Shown here piece after piece: positions 47,343 to 60,533 of a DNA stretch of 64,000 nucleotides (position 1 is its first letter; the number at the start of each line of letters is the position of its first letter). The stretch spans positions 1,620,001 to 1,684,000 of the forward strand of contig JAESUZ010000771.1 of NCBI GenBank assembly GCA_017311185.1, read 5' to 3'. The DNA comes from Proteles cristata cristata (lineage: Eukaryota; Chordata; Mammalia; Carnivora; Hyaenidae). The translations under genes and the position numbers were made by a program. The notes beneath the pieces were generated by a model that saw nothing but the letters and a program-made list of their open reading frames with translations, did no database searches and had not been told where the DNA came from.

Positions 47343-48607
47343 TTTAAGCAGCCACAAGGGGCAAGGTAGAGACAACCACAAAAACACCAGGTAGAGAAGG
47401 GTGTACCCAAAGACAAAACAAAAAAACATTCCTGCTAAAAATGCAATCACAAAGTATACTTCCAGAAAACTTTAAAAGGAATATCTCAGATCCTCAAAAA
47501 ATCAAGACGCAGTGTTCATAAAAGGAGAACAGAAAAATAAATAAATAAAAGTAAAACAGGCAGTTCTGAGTCAAGAAAAGATGAATTCTAACAAAATACT
47601 AATAACCACAAATGTGAAAGAGCCTCTGAAAGAAACCCAAGATGATCATATTTTTTCCAGAATTAAAACTGTTACTATACTAACAAAACATTTTTACAGA
47701 GGACTTAAACAATGTGCTTTTGGTCACAAAAAGGTCAGCATATTTAAAACCTATTCAAGAACCAGAGATTTCTAAGATATCAATTCTTCCGAGAGGTTTT
47801 TCTCTAATGGTGGAGTACCATGGTACATACCCATCTTGCTTCAACGGTAATGTTTAAGGGGCAAAGAATAAAAAGCAAAGAAAATTGTTCTGCAAATGCA
47901 TTCTGGCAATCTGAAGTCCCTAAATATGTAACAATATAGCCAAAGTTTTGGCACAGTTAGTCTTATTTAAGCCTTCCAGGAAAGAAGAATGCCAAAATGA
48001 ATGTTCAAAATGGCTATTCACTGCAGCTCAATAACTGGTTGTGGACCATGGGGTACCATCTCTGAAAAGAGCTAATTCACTACAGCTTATAAAAAAAAGA
48101 GTTCAATTTGTTAGGATATTTGTAGAAAACTAATGATACAATATTAAGAAACTAGCATTTTGAGAACTAACCTGACATGTGAGAAAAAGAACACCCCCCC
48201 TCACTTTTATCAAAACCCAAAAATTAAAATTAAATGTTAAAAGTTATTAAAAACTCAATTCCCCAGAACTTCCTATTTTTACCACCTGTTTAGACTTCAT
48301 TAAGAAAACTCATTACTAATACATACCCATATGTTTGATCAATGTTCCCACCATTACCTCTGAATATAATCCAATGCTTGAAGAAGGACTTGTAAGATGA
48401 ATGCTTCAAAACTAAGCAAGTGTCATCAGCAACTCTTCATCTGAGATTCTGGTATAAATTAAAAGTCTGAAAGAGCCCCTCCCTGAGTAAGTTTTTAATA
48501 TTAAAAATTGTAGTCTTCCAAATATATGCTGTCTATGAAATAAATACTTTAGACCTAAGGACACATAGAGGCTGAAAATGAAAGGATGAAAAAAAATAAT
48601 CCATGCA
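47343..48607. other. Intron 1 stretch without recognised features
   Basis: About 1.26 kb of AT-rich sequence with no SINE or clear L1. No supported gene. Confidence 0.45.
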
Positions 48608-48822
48608 GGGGTACCTGGGTGGCTCAATCGGTTAAGTTCCAACTTTGGCTCAGGTCACGATCGCACGGTCCGTGATTTTGAGCCCCGCGTCAGCCTGTGT
48701 GTTGACAGCTCGGAGCCTGCAGCCTGCTTCAGATACATGTCTCTCTTCTCTCTTACCCTCCCCAACTCACACTCGCGCTCTCTCTCTCTCAAAAGTAAAT
48801 AATAAACATTAAAAAAAAAAAA
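48608..48822 (+). repeat. Carnivore SINE
   Basis: Head ggggtacctgggtggctcaa; tail aaaagtaaataataaacatt plus poly-A. Confidence 0.93.
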
Positions 48823-48837
48823 AGATACTCCCTGCAA

Positions 48838-50157
48838 AAGGTAACTAAAAGAGCACGGGAGTGGCTATTCCAAGTTCAGACAAAATAGATTTTAAATCAA
48901 AAACTGTTACAAGACAAGGGGCATCTGGGTGGTTCAGTTGGTTAAGCATCTGTCTCTTGATTTTGGCTTGGGTTATGATTTTATGGTTCGTGGGTTCGAG
49001 CCCTGTGTCTGGCTCAGCACTGACAACATGAAGCCTACCTGGGATTTTCTCTCCTTTTTTCTCTGCCCCTACCCTGCTCATGTTCTCTCCCTCTCTTTCA
49101 AAATAAATAAATATTTTTTAAAAACCTGTTACAAGACAAAGGGCACTATATAATCATAAAAGGGTCAAATCAAATCACCAAGAAGATATAACAATTACAA
49201 GCATCCAACCTCAAAGCTCCCAAATCAATTAGGCAAATTTTAAAGACTCGAAGGGAGAAATACACAGCAACACAGAAACATTAAGAGACTTCAATACCTC
49301 ACTTTCAATAATGGAAATATAAAACAACCATAAGAAGAACAATAAGGAACAGAAGAACTGAGTAACACCGTAGACCAACTGTACCTAACACACATACACA
49401 GAACACTCCACCTAAAAACAGCAGAATATACATTTTTCTCAAGTACACATGGAACATTCTTTAGAACGGGACATGTTAGGCTTCAAAACAAGTCTTAATA
49501 AATTCAAGAAGACTGAAATATACAGTTATTTTTTCTAATCACAATAGGATGAAACTAGAAATCAGGAGCACAGAAAAAACTGTGAATGTCCACAAATATG
49601 TGGAATTGAAACATATTCAAAAACTTAATGGGTCACACAAGAAGTCACAAGGGAAAATAAAAAATGCTTTGACACAACTGAATATGAAGATACAAAATAA
49701 CAAAACTTACAGGATACAGCAAAAGCAATGCTAAGAGGGAAGTTTAAAGCCATAAATGTGTCATTAAAAAAACAACATGATATCAAATTAACAGCCTAAC
49801 TTACACCTCAAGGAACAATGAACTAAACCTAAAGCAAGCATAAGGAAAGAAATAATAAACACTGGAGCACAGATAAACAAAATACTGAACAGGAAAAAAA
49901 AAAATCAATGAAACTAAAAATTTAGTTTTTTAAAAGACCACAACAAAATTGGCAAAACCTTAGCTAGATTGACTAAGGAAAAAAAAAGAAGACTCAAAAT
50001 AATAAAATCAGAAATGAAAGAGGAAACATTACAAGCAATGGCATAGAAATAAGGCTTGTAAGAGAATAGTATGAACAACTCTACACCAACCAATTGGACA
50101 GCAAAGAAGAAATGCATAAATTCCTAGAAACACACATCCTACCAACAATGAATCATA
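48838..50157 (+). mobile_element. LINE-1 ORF2 endonuclease-to-RT fragment, split by a SINE
   Basis: Text such as ggagtggctattccaagttc, cagacaaaatagatttta, gacttcaatacctcactttc and tttctcaagtacacatgga is the L1 endonuclease domain in sense. It is split by the SINE at 48918-49125 and later by the young L1 at 50176-50661, after which the same copy resumes. Confidence 0.78.
48918..49125 (+). repeat. Carnivore SINE inside L1
   Basis: Head ggggcatctgggtggttcag; target duplication ctgttacaagacaa, identical on both sides. Confidence 0.94.
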
Positions 50158-50175
50158 AAGATTAGAATATCTGAG

Positions 50176-50661
50176 CATAGGAGCACATGTACCCCAATGT
50201 TCATAGCAGCACTCTCCACAATAGCTAAAACCTGGAAAGAGCCTAAGTGTCCATCAACAGATGAATGGATCAAGAAGATGTGGTTTATCTATACCATGGA
50301 ATACTACATGGCAATGAGAAACAATGAAATCTGGCCATGTGTAGCAACATGGATGGACCTTGAGGGTGTTATGCTGAGCGAAATAAGTCAGGCAGAGAAA
50401 GACAAATATCATATGTGTGCACGTATAGAAGGATTAGGAGGAGCTTAACAGAGGACCAAGGGGGAGAAGAAGGGCAGAAATGGTGGGGGAAAGGGGGAGA
50501 GGCAAACCATGAGAGACTCTTGAATGCTGACAAAAACTGAGGACTAGTGGATGTGGGGGGGAGGAGGGGTGGGCATGGAGGAGGGCACTTGTGGGGATGA
50601 GCACTGGGTGTTATGTGGAAACTAATTTGACAATAAACTATTTGCAAAAAAAAAAAAAAAA
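50176..50661 (+). mobile_element. Recent 5'-truncated LINE-1 insertion with perfect target duplication
   Basis: A 3' L1 fragment of about 486 bp ending gatgagcactgggtgttatg, then acaataaactatttgc and a run of about 18 A. Flanked by aaagattagaatatctga at 50158-50175 and again right after the poly-A (about 50661-50678), with no mismatch. This is the signature of target-primed reverse transcription. Its text is much cleaner than the surrounding older L1, so it is a late insertion. Confidence 0.93.
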
Positions 50662-50679
50662 AAGATTAGAATATCTGAA

Positions 50680-52830
50680 CAAACCTATAACTAGCAAGAA
50701 CATTGAATCAGTAATCAAAAATCTCCTGACAGGGAAAAGCCGAGGACCAGATGGTTTCACTACAGAATTCTACCAAACATTTAAAAAAGAACGAACATCA
50801 ATCTTCCTAAAACATTTTCAAAAAATTGAAGAAGGAAGACTTCCTCACCCATTCTATGGGGCTAGTATTACCTTGATAAGAAAAAGCCAGCCAAAGACAC
50901 TACAAGAAAACTAATACCAATATCCTTGATATACACAGAAGCAAAAATCCTCAACAAAATACTAGCACAGAACATTAAAAGGACTGTATACCATATTCAA
51001 TTGGGATTTAACCCTCGAACACAAGGGTGGTTCAACATACAAAAACCAATCAACGTTAATACCTCACATTAACAGAATTAAGGATAAAACAAAATGATTA
51101 TTTCAACGGTCGTAGAAAAAGCATTTGACAATATTCATCACCCTTTCATAATAAAAACACTCAACAAACTAGAAAAAGAAGAAAAGTACCTCAATATAGT
51201 AAGAACCATATATGAAAAACCCACAGCAAACCTCATATTCAATAAAGTGTTTCCTCTAAGATCTGGAACAAAGACTTTCCCCACTTCTATTCAAAATCGT
51301 GCTGGAAATTCAAACCAGAGCATTAAGCAATAAAAGAAAATAAAAGGCAACCAAACTGGATAGGAAAACGTAAAATATCTTGTTCGCAGATGATACAGTT
51401 TTATCTATAGAAAACTTTAAAGATTATATACACACACACACACACAGTTGGAATACATGAATTCAGCAAAGTATCGGGATACAAAGTCATCACACAAAAA
51501 TCTGTTGCATTTCTATACACAGTAAACAATCCGAAAAGAAATTACAAAAACACTTCCACTTATAATAGTTTCAAAAAGAATAAAATACTCAGGAATTAAC
51601 CAAAAAGGTGAAAATCTTGTACAATGAAAACTACTATGTACCCAAAATGTATTATGTACCCAAAATGACATACAAAAATTAACTAAAAATGGATCAAAGA
51701 CCTAAATGTACGACCTAAAATAAGAGAACTCTTACAAGAAAACATGGAACAAAAGCTTCATGACATTGAATTTGGTAGTGATTTCCTGGATATAACATCA
51801 AAGGTATAAGTTACAAAAGGGAAAACAGACAATAAAATAAAAAAAAAAAAATTGTGCATCAAAAGACACTACCAACAGAGGAAAAAGACAACCCGCAGAA
51901 TGGGAGAAAATATTTGGAAGTCATATACCTGACAAGAGAGTCATAGTTAGAATATATAATGAAAATTATTACAACTCAGTAATAAAAAGACTAATAACCC
52001 AATTTAAAAAATAGGCAAAGGATCTGAATAGACACTTTACCAAAGAAAATGTACAAATAGCCAATAACCACATGAAAAAATGCTCAACATCACTAAACAT
52101 TAGGGAAATGGAAATCAAAACTACAAGATACCACCCCACACCCTTTAAGGTGGCTGTTATCAAAAAAACAAAACAAAACAAAAAACCCAGAAATCAAGTG
52201 CTGGTAAGGATGTAAAAACACTGGAACCCTCAACCTTCATGCACTGTTGACGGGAAAGCAAAAAGTAAACCCACTATGGAAAACAGTGCAAAAGTTCCTC
52301 AAAAAATTAAAAATAAAATTACTATATGATCCACCAATTCCACTTCTGGGTATATATGTCAGTTCCGAAGAACTGACAGCAGGGTCCTGAAGACAGATTT
52401 CTATACTCATGCTCACAACAGCATTATTCACAATAGCTAAAACATGGAAGCAACCCAAGTGTCCAACAATGAATAAATGGATTAGCAATGGATATATACA
52501 CAGTATGGGAGAAGCTTGATCACATCAGGTGAAGTAAGCCAGTCACAAAATGACACATATTGTAAGATTCCACTTAAATGAGGTACCTAAAGCAGTCAAC
52601 TTCATAGAAACATAAAGTAGAATGGTGGTTGCCAGAGGCTGGGGTGAGAAGGAATGGCAAGCTGTGTTTAATGGGCACAGAGTTTCAGTTTTGCAAGATG
52701 AAGAGAGTTCTGAAAACTGGTTGTACGACAATGTTCATGTATTTATTATCAAACTGCACGCTTAAAAACAGTTAGGATGGTAAATTTTATGTTATGTGTA
52801 TTGAGTCACAATTAATTTAAAAAATATTTA
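50680..52830 (+). mobile_element. LINE-1 ORF2 (RT) through 3' UTR, older copy
   Basis: Continues the copy interrupted at 50158. The RT motif is still readable as LFADD at 51380-51394, but frameshifts and stops break ORF2 on both sides; the longest open part is 107 codons and is partly derived from the young L1. Ends in an L1 3' UTR (caatgttcatgtatttatta, ggtaaattttatgttatgtg). (AC)9 lies at about 51430. Confidence 0.82.
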
Positions 52831-52844
52831 AGACTCAGATAAAC

Positions 52845-53930
52845 AAAACCTTAAGACTTCATGATAACAAACCTGCTTTACAGGAAACACTAAGGGAAGT
52901 TCTTCAGGATGAAATCAAGTGACACCAGTGAGTAATTCAAATTTATAGAAAACTACAAAAAGGGCCAATCAAAGCAATTTTGCAGGTAACTGCAAAAGAC
53001 AGTACAACTGCAAACTTTTCCATTCTTCCTTTCACTGATTTAAAAAGCAACTATATCAAACAATATATATCTAATTGTATTGTTGGGCCTATAATATAAA
53101 AGTGTATTCAATAATGACAACACAAAGGAGATCAACAGGAACAGAGTGCAATGAATAGGAAAATGACATCATGGGGTACCTGGGTGGCTCAGACTGTTGA
53201 GCTTCCGACGTCAGCTCAGGTCATGATCTCACAGTTCATGAGTTTGAGCCCTGCATCAGGCTCCGTGCTGACAGCTCAGAGCCTGGAGCCTGCTTTGCAT
53301 TCTGTGTCTCCCTCTATCTCTGTCCCTCCTGGCTTGAGCTCTCTCTCTCAAAAATAAACATAAAATTAAAAAAAAAAAAAGACAGAGAGAGAGAAAAGAA
53401 AATGGCACCAGATAGTAACTCAAAAGAAAGGAAGAAATGAAGAGTACAAAAAAGAGATAAGAAGGTTTATACAACAATCTCTACATACATCTTTGTTATT
53501 CTACATTCTGTCGGATTCTTCAAAAAACCTAATATTTTATAAAGTTTTAACTATAACAACATATTGCTGAGTATGTAACACATGTAGACATCTGCCTGAC
53601 AGTAACAACATTAAAGAAGGGGTAGGGAATGGACCTATAAGGGCATAAAGTTTCTATGTGGCAATACAAAGACTAAAGGAACAAAACAGACACAAGACAT
53701 ACAGAAAATAAAAAGCTAAATAGCAGAAACAATTCCAAACACGTCAATAACACTAAATGTGAATGAACTAAACAATCCAACCAAAGGCATATGTTGTGTT
53801 AGATTGCATGAAAAAGAAGATTCAGCTGTATGCTATCCATAGAAGATGCACCTTAGGCTCAAAAAGACAAACAGGTTAAAAGTTAAAGGATAGATAAAAA
53901 AAGATTCACCATGCAAACAATCATAAAAGA
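52845..53930 (+). mobile_element. LINE-1 fragment (5' / internal), split by a SINE
   Basis: Starts with cctgctttacaggaaacact and ttcttcaggatgaaatcaag, the same L1 segment seen at about 18900. Runs to about 53930 around the SINE at 53173-53380. Confidence 0.65.
53173..53380 (+). repeat. Carnivore SINE
   Basis: Head ggggtacctgggtggctcag; A-rich tail; imperfect target duplication around gaaaatg(a/g)ca. Confidence 0.93.
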
Positions 53931-54261
53931 AGTAGAATGGCTACAGTAATATCAAAACAAAACATACTGAAACATAATGAAATACCTAAGAACAAATTTA
54001 ACCAAGGAGGTGAAAGACTTGTACTCTGAAAACTGTAACACACTGATGAAAGAATTGAAGACAACACAATGAAAAGATATTCCATGCTCACCGAATGGAA
54101 GAACCAATATTGTTAAAACGTCCATACTACCCAAAGCAATCTACAGACTTAATACAATCCCTATCAAAATACCAGAAACATTTTTCACAGAACTAGAACA
54201 AATAATCCTTGTATGGAGCCACAAAAGACTCCGAATAGCCAAAGCAATCTTGAAAAAGAAA

Positions 54262-54473
54262 GGAGTCCCTGGGTAGCTCAGGCAGTTAAGCATCTGACCC
54301 TGGATTTCAGCTCAAGTCATGATCTCATAGTCATGAGGTTGAGTCCCACATCAGGCTCCAGGCTGAACATGGAGCCCGCCTGAGATTCTCTCCCCCCTCT
54401 ATCGCTTCTGCCCCTCCCTCTACTCATAAGCACATGCAGTCTTTCTCTCTCTCAAATTAAAAAAAAAAAAAAC
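54262..54473 (+). repeat. Carnivore SINE inside L1
   Basis: Head ggagtccctgggtagctcag, CT-rich stretch and long A-rich tail. Confidence 0.88.
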
Positions 54474-54561
54474 AAAAAGGAAAAAACAAAAATAAAAATA
54501 AAACTGGAAGTATCACAATCTCAGATCTCAAGATCAAAGCGACAATAATCAAACAATAACA

Positions 54562-54775
54562 GGGGTGCCTAGGTGGCTCAGCCGGTTAAGCATCCGAATT
54601 TGGCTCAGGTCATGATTTCACAGTTCCTGAGTTAGAGCCCTGAGTTTTGGGCCCTGTGCCGACAGCTCAGAGCCTGGAGCCTGCTTCAGATTCTGTGTCT
54701 CCCTCTCTCTCTGCCCCTGCCCCACTCATACTCTGTCTCTCTCTCCTTCAAAAATATATAAACACTAAAAAAAAT
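54562..54775 (+). repeat. Carnivore SINE inside L1
   Basis: Head ggggtgcctaggtggctcag, well-preserved body (cagctcagagcctggagcct), tail aaaaatatataaacactaaa. Confidence 0.92.
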
Positions 54776-55799
54776 TTAAAATAGTACTGGCACACACAAA
54801 AACATGTAGATAAATGGAACAAAAGAGAGAGCCCAGAAATAATATAACGTTAATAATATAACATAAACTGATTATACGATCATTAATCTTTGACAAAGGA
54901 GGCAAGAATATGTAATAGAAGACAGTCCGTTCCTTCAACAAATGGTGTTGGAAAAACTGAACAGCTACATGCAAAAGAATGAAACTGGACCACTTTCTTA
55001 TGCCATGTACAAAAAATAAACTTATAATGGATTAAGGACCTAAATATGAGACCTGAAACCATAAAAATCCTAGAAGAGATCACAAGCCGTAATTTCTCTG
55101 ACACTGGCCACATCGACATTCTTCTAGGTATGTCTTCTGAGTCAAGAGAAACAAAAGCGAAAATAAACTATTTGGGATTACATCAAAATAAAAAGCATCT
55201 ACACAGCAAAGGAAACAACAAAACTAAAGACAACCTACTGAACAGGATAAGATATTTGCAAATGACACATCCAATACAGGGTTAGTACCCAAAATATATA
55301 AAACACTTACATAACTCAATACCAAAAAAACAAATAATCCAATTAAAAATGGGCAGAAGACATGAACAGACATTTCTCCAAAGAAGACATCAGATGGTGA
55401 ACAGATACAAGAAAAGATGCTCAAGATCAAAGAAACGCAAATAAAAATCACAATGAGATATCACCTCACATCTGTAAGAATGCCTAAAATCAGAAACACA
55501 AGAAACAAACGTTGGTAAAGATGTGGAGCAAAAGGAGCCCTCGTGCACTGTTGGTGGAAATGCAAACTGGTACAGCCTCTGTGAAAAACAGTATGGAAGT
55601 TTCTCTAAAAATGCAAAATAGAACTACTATATGATCCAGTAATTCCATTACTGGACATTTACCCAAACAATATGAAAACATTAATTCTATAAGATATATG
55701 CACTCCTATGTTTATTGCAGCATTATTTACAATAGCCAAACATGGAAACAGCCCATGTGTTCATGGAGAGGCAAACGGATAAAAAAAGTGGATGGATAG

Positions 55800-57375
55800 A
55801 GAGTTTGTGAATGACTCTTGAACATTAAAAACAGACCAAAGTCAACCACTTTCCTATACACCAGCAATGAACAAATGGAATTAGGAATTTAAAAAACAAT
55901 AACCATTTATAGCAGCGTGCCCCAAAATTACAATACTTAGGTATAAATCTAACCAAATATGTACAAAATCTATATGAGAGAAATCAAGAGAGAAAGAAAT
56001 CAAAGAGGAGCTAATTAAATGGACAGATATTCCATGTTCGTGGTTTGAAAGACTCAATACTGTCAACATGTCAGCTCCTCATAATGTGATGTTATGGAAT
56101 TCAACACAATTCCAATCACGATAAAAATTCCAGACAAATTACGTTGTGGATATTGACAAATCTTTTTAAGTTTATAAGCAAAGGCAAAAGACCAGAACTG
56201 CCAACATAAAATTAAAGAAGACAAAGTGAGAGGGCTGATACTATCTGACTTCATGACTCACTATAAAGCTACAGCAATCAAAAAAATGTAGCATTGGCAA
56301 AAGAACATACAAATAGATCACTGTAACAGAGCAAAGCCCAGAAATAGACGCACATAAATACAGTCAACCAATCCTGGACAGAAGAACAAAGGTACCATCA
56401 TAAGGGAGCAAAGACAGTTTTTTCAACAAATGGTACTGGAGCAACTAGACATCTAAAGGAATGAATCTAATGAAAAGAAATTAATCTAAACACTAACTTT
56501 ACATGTTTCACAAAATTTAACTCAAAAAGATCACATATATAAGTGCAAAATGCTAAACTATAAAAACTATAAAACTCCTAGAAGATAATATAGGAGAAAA
56601 CCTAGATGACCTTGAATGTGATGATGAATTTTTAGGTACAGCACCCAAAGGTATAATCCTTGAAAGAAATAATTAATAAATTGGGCTCATTAAAATTAAA
56701 AAACTACTGTTTTATGAAAGACAATGTCAAAAGAATGAAAAGACAAGTGACAGACTAGGAGAACATATTTGTAGAAAACATATCTGATAAAGGACTGTTA
56801 AATACACCGCTTAAAGTTCAATGATATAAAAATAAACAACCCAATTAGAAAATGGGCAATAGATCTGAACAGATGTCTCATTAAAAAGATAGATATCTAG
56901 GGGCGCCTGGGTGGCTTAGTCGGTTAAGCGTCCGACTTTCGCTTAGGTCATGATCTCGCGGTTCGTGGGTTCGAGCCCCATGTCGGGCTCTGTGCTGACT
57001 GCCAGCTCAGAGCCTGGAGCCTGTTTCAGTCTATGACTCCCTCTCTCTCTGACCCTCCCCTGCTGACGCTTTCTCTCTCTCTCTCCTAGAAATAAATAAA
57101 AAACATTAAAAAATTAAAAAAAAAAAGATATATATCTGGAAAACAAGAACATGAGAAGGTGCTCAACATCATATAATCAATCACTACACACCTACTAGAA
57201 TAGCCAAAATCCAAAACACTGACAATACCAAATGCTGCTCAGAGTACAGAACAATGGGAACTCTTATTCATTACTGAATGATGATGGGAATGCAAAATGG
57301 TACAATCACTTTGGAAGACACTTTGGCAGTTTCTTACAAAACTCAACACACTCTTAGCATACAATCTAGCATTCT
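55800..57375 (+). mobile_element. Separate LINE-1 ORF2 3' fragment, split by a SINE
   Basis: Restarts ORF2 text at about 55835 (aagtcaaccactttcctata, ttaggtataaatctaacc) and continues to about 57375. Interrupted by the young SINE at 56900. Confidence 0.75.
56900..57122 (+). repeat. Young-type carnivore SINE (CTTAG subfamily) inside L1
   Basis: Head ggggcgcctgggtggcttag; ctgactgccagctcagagc. Target duplication aaaaagatagatatct / aaaaagatatatatct. Confidence 0.95.
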
Positions 57376-57760
57376 CTTAAGCCAAAACCTAATCCAGAGC
57401 AAGGCCCAACCATGCTCAATTGTACGAAGGCTGAGAGAGATGAGGATACTGCAGAAAAGTAAGAGACTAGCAGAGGTTGGCTCATGAGATTTAAGGAAGA
57501 AAGCCATCTCCGTCACAAAAGTGTTAACATGAAGCAGCAAAGCAAGTTATCCAGAAGACCTGGCTAAGATAATTAATGAAGGTAGCTACACAAAACAACA
57601 GATTTTCAATGTAGGCAAAATAGCCTTATGTTGGAAGAAGATGCCATCTAGGGTTTTCATAGCTAGAAAGAAGTCAACACCTAGCTTCAAAGCTTCAAAG
57701 GATAGACTGACTCTCTTCTTAGGAGCTAATGCACCTAGTGACTTTAAACTGAAGCCAATG

Positions 57761-57982
57761 GGGGCGTCTGCCTGGCTTAGTCGGTTAAGCGTCCGACTTT
57801 CGCTTAGGTAATGATCTTGCAGTTCGTGGGTTCGAGCCCCGCATTGGGCTCTGTGCTGGCTGCCAGCTCAGAGCCTGGAGCCTGTTTCAGATTCTGTGTC
57901 TCCCTCTCTCTCTGACCCTCCCCTGCTCATGCTGTCTCTCTCTCCTAGAAATAAATAAAACACTGAAAAATTAAAAAAAAAA
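57761..57982 (+). repeat. Young-type carnivore SINE (CTTAG subfamily) inside Tigger1
   Basis: Head ggggcgtctgcctggcttag; target duplication tgaagccaatg on both sides, identical. Confidence 0.95.
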
Positions 57983-59044
57983 AATTGAAGCCAATGATTA
58001 TTTATCATTCTGAAAATCCTGGGGCCGTTAAGAATTTTGCTAAATCTACTCTGCCTGTACTCTATAAACAGAAACACAAACCCTGGAGGACAGTTATGTC
58101 TGTTTACAACATGGTTTAATAAATATGTTAAGCCCACTGTTAAGAACTACTGCTCAGAAAAAAGGTTCCTTTCAAAATATTACCACTCACTGAGATCACA
58201 CCTGCTCACCCAAGACCTTTGATGAAGATGTACAAGATTAATGCTGGTTTCATGCCTACTACAACATTCATTCTACAGCCCATGGATCAATGAGTCATTT
58301 TGACTTTCAAGTCCTACTATTAAAGAAGTACATTTCATAAGGCTATAGTATAAGAGATTCATCTAATGGATCTAGGAAAGGTAAATTAAAAACCTTCCGG
58401 AAAGGATCCATCATTCTAGAAGACACTAAGAATATTCATGATTCATGGAAGGAGGTCAAAATATTAACCTTAACAAAACTCTGGAAAAAGTTGATTCCAA
58501 TCCTCACGTATGACTTTGAGGGTTCAAGATCAGCGGAAAAAGTAACTGCAGATGTGATAGAAATAGCAAGAGAATTAGAATTAGAGGCTGAAGATGTGAT
58601 CGAATTGCTACAATCTCATGATAAAACTTTAATGGATGAGGAGTTGATTATTATGAACAAATCAAAGAAAATGGTTTCTTGAAATGGAATCTACACTTGG
58701 TGAAGATGCTGTGAAGACTATTGGAATGACAACAAAGGATTTGAAATAGTGTGTAACCTTAGCTGACAAAGGAGTGGCAGGGCTTGAGAAGATTGACTCC
58801 AATTTTGAAAGAAGTTCTACTGCAGGTAAAATGCTATCAAACAACATTACTTGCTAGAGATACCATTCATGAAACCAACAAACTTCAATGTTTTATTTTG
58901 AGAACTTGCCACAGCCACACTGGCCTTCAGCAACCACCACCCTGATCAGTCAGCAGCTACCAACATCAAGGTGAGACTCTCTAGCAGCACAAAGATTCCA
59001 ACTTGCTAAAACCTCAGATGATGGTTAGCATTTTTTAGCAATTT

Positions 59045-59252
59045 TTTTTTTTAACATTTATTCATTTTTGAGAGACAGAGACAGAATGTGAGCAGGAGAG
59101 GGGCAAAGAAAGCAGGAGACACAGAATCTGAAGCAGGCTCCAGGCCCTGAGCTGTCAGCACAGAGCTCACGATGGGGCTCAAACCCATGAACCGTGAGAT
59201 CCTAACCTGAGCCAAAGTCGGACACTTAACCAACTGAGCCTCCCACGTACCT
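59045..59252 (-). repeat. Carnivore SINE (minus) inside Tigger1
   Basis: Reverse orientation ending gagcctcccacgtacctc; flanked by agcaa copies. It sits between the transposase remnant and the Tigger1 3' tail. Confidence 0.9.
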
Positions 59253-59546
59253 CAGCAATAAAGTATTTTTAAATTAAGTATGTACATTGTTGTTTTAGAC
59301 ATAATGCTATTACACACATAACAGACTACAGTATAATATATAAACATAACTTTCATGTATATTGGTTTCATGTACACTGGATAAACAAAAAATTCCTGCG
59401 GTAACAAATGCACCACACTAGTGCAAGATGTTAATAATAGGAAAAATTGGGAGGGAGGAGGAAATCTATAGGAATTCTGTACTTTCTGCTTAATTTTTCT
59501 GTAAAGAAGTCTGCTCCCAAAAAGTCAATTTTTAAAAAAAGGACAT

Positions 59547-59768
59547 GGGGCACCTGAGTGGCTCAGTTGGTTGGGCATCCGACTTCAACTCAGGTCATGA
59601 TCTCACAGGTTGTGAGTTCAAGCCCCATATCGGGCTCTGTGCTGACAGCTTAGAGCCTGGAGCCTGTTTCAGATTCTGTGTCCCTCTCTCGCTCTGCTCC
59701 TTCCCTGCTCATTCTCTGTCTCTCTCAACTCTCTCAAGGATAAATAAACATTAAAAATTAAAAAAAAA
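59547..59768 (+). repeat. Carnivore SINE
   Basis: Head ggggcacctgagtggctcag, well-preserved body and poly-A tail. Confidence 0.93.
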
Positions 59769-59774
59769 AAGAGG

Positions 59775-60530
59775 GTTTAGGGGTTTTTTTTCTGAGATGA
59801 TGAAAATGTTCTAAATTTAACTGTAATCATGGTTGCACATCTCTATTAATATACTGAAAACCACTGATTATGCACTTCGATTAAAGGTAAACTGTTTGAT
59901 ATATGAATTACATCTCAATAAAGCTGTTGAAAATGTTTTCAAATAAGTAATTAAGGATTTAAACAAAGCATTCAAGTAAAATACAAATAAATTAGGGAAA
60001 TAGTAAAGATAAAAACTAAAATTAATGTATTAAATGATGAAAATAGAATTAAGCTTAAATCCAAGAGCTGTTTTCTTCGAAGAAAAATAACTAAAATAAA
60101 CAAGTCCTTAGGTACATCAAGAGAAAAATAAAACATAATTACACAAAATCAGGAATGAGAAATGGAAATCACAGATACAAAGGAAAAAGTAAAGAACAGT
60201 ACATAACATTTCATTATAATTAACCAGAAATCTCTGCGGAAATGATTTTCTACAATGATAATAAATTATCAAAATTAACAAAGAAAAGTGAGTCTATACA
60301 AACCAAAATGCTAAAAAGAACCCAAAGTAGTTTTACTAGTGATTATTTTTCAAACATAAGAAATATATTGGAAATATGTATTTCAAATATAAGAAAAATT
60401 CTTATATTACTTGAACCGTTACAGGGCATAGAAAAAAAAAATCTTTTCAGTACCTTGTATGAAAATGGCATAATACTGATGCTAAATTTGACAAAGACAG
60501 ATTAAGAAAAAAATTTTTAAAAAACATAAA
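59775..60530 (+). mobile_element. Old LINE-1 3' end and adjacent degraded LINE-like sequence
   Basis: 59775-59945 reads as an L1 3' UTR (gatgatgaaaatgttctaaa through tcaataaagctgttga). 59950-60530 is A-rich and resembles degraded L1 ORF2 but is less certain. Confidence 0.5.
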
Positions 60531-60533
60531 ACC

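Larger units (their letters stand above)
53935..55800 (+). mobile_element. LINE-1 ORF2 3' half, split by two SINEs
   Basis: Text includes ggaggtgaaagacttgtact, aatccctatcaaaataccag, gttggtaaagatgtggagca and aaaacagtatggaagtttct. SINEs at 54262 and 54562 interrupt it. Many stops. Confidence 0.78.
57390..59420 (+). pseudogene. Tigger1 DNA transposon fossil with transposase remnant
   Basis: Sense-strand remnant of a pogo/Tigger transposase. Recognisable blocks are gcagaggttggctcatgaga, KLKPM-type and HSENPGAVK (about 57750-58035), NYCSEKRF (about 58145), the LWKKLIPILTYDFEG block (about 58480-58520), and RELELEAEDVIELLQSHDK. In-frame stops and frameshifts are frequent; the longest open piece is 63 codons (58491-58682). 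The 3' end keeps the Tigger1-like tail (gacataatgctattacacac). It is interrupted by a plus SINE (57761) and a minus SINE (59042). Not functional. Confidence 0.88.

Noticed and set aside
50591..50914. A 107-codon ORF with RT-like text
   Set aside because: It starts in the tail of the young L1 insertion and continues into the older L1 ORF2; not a gene.
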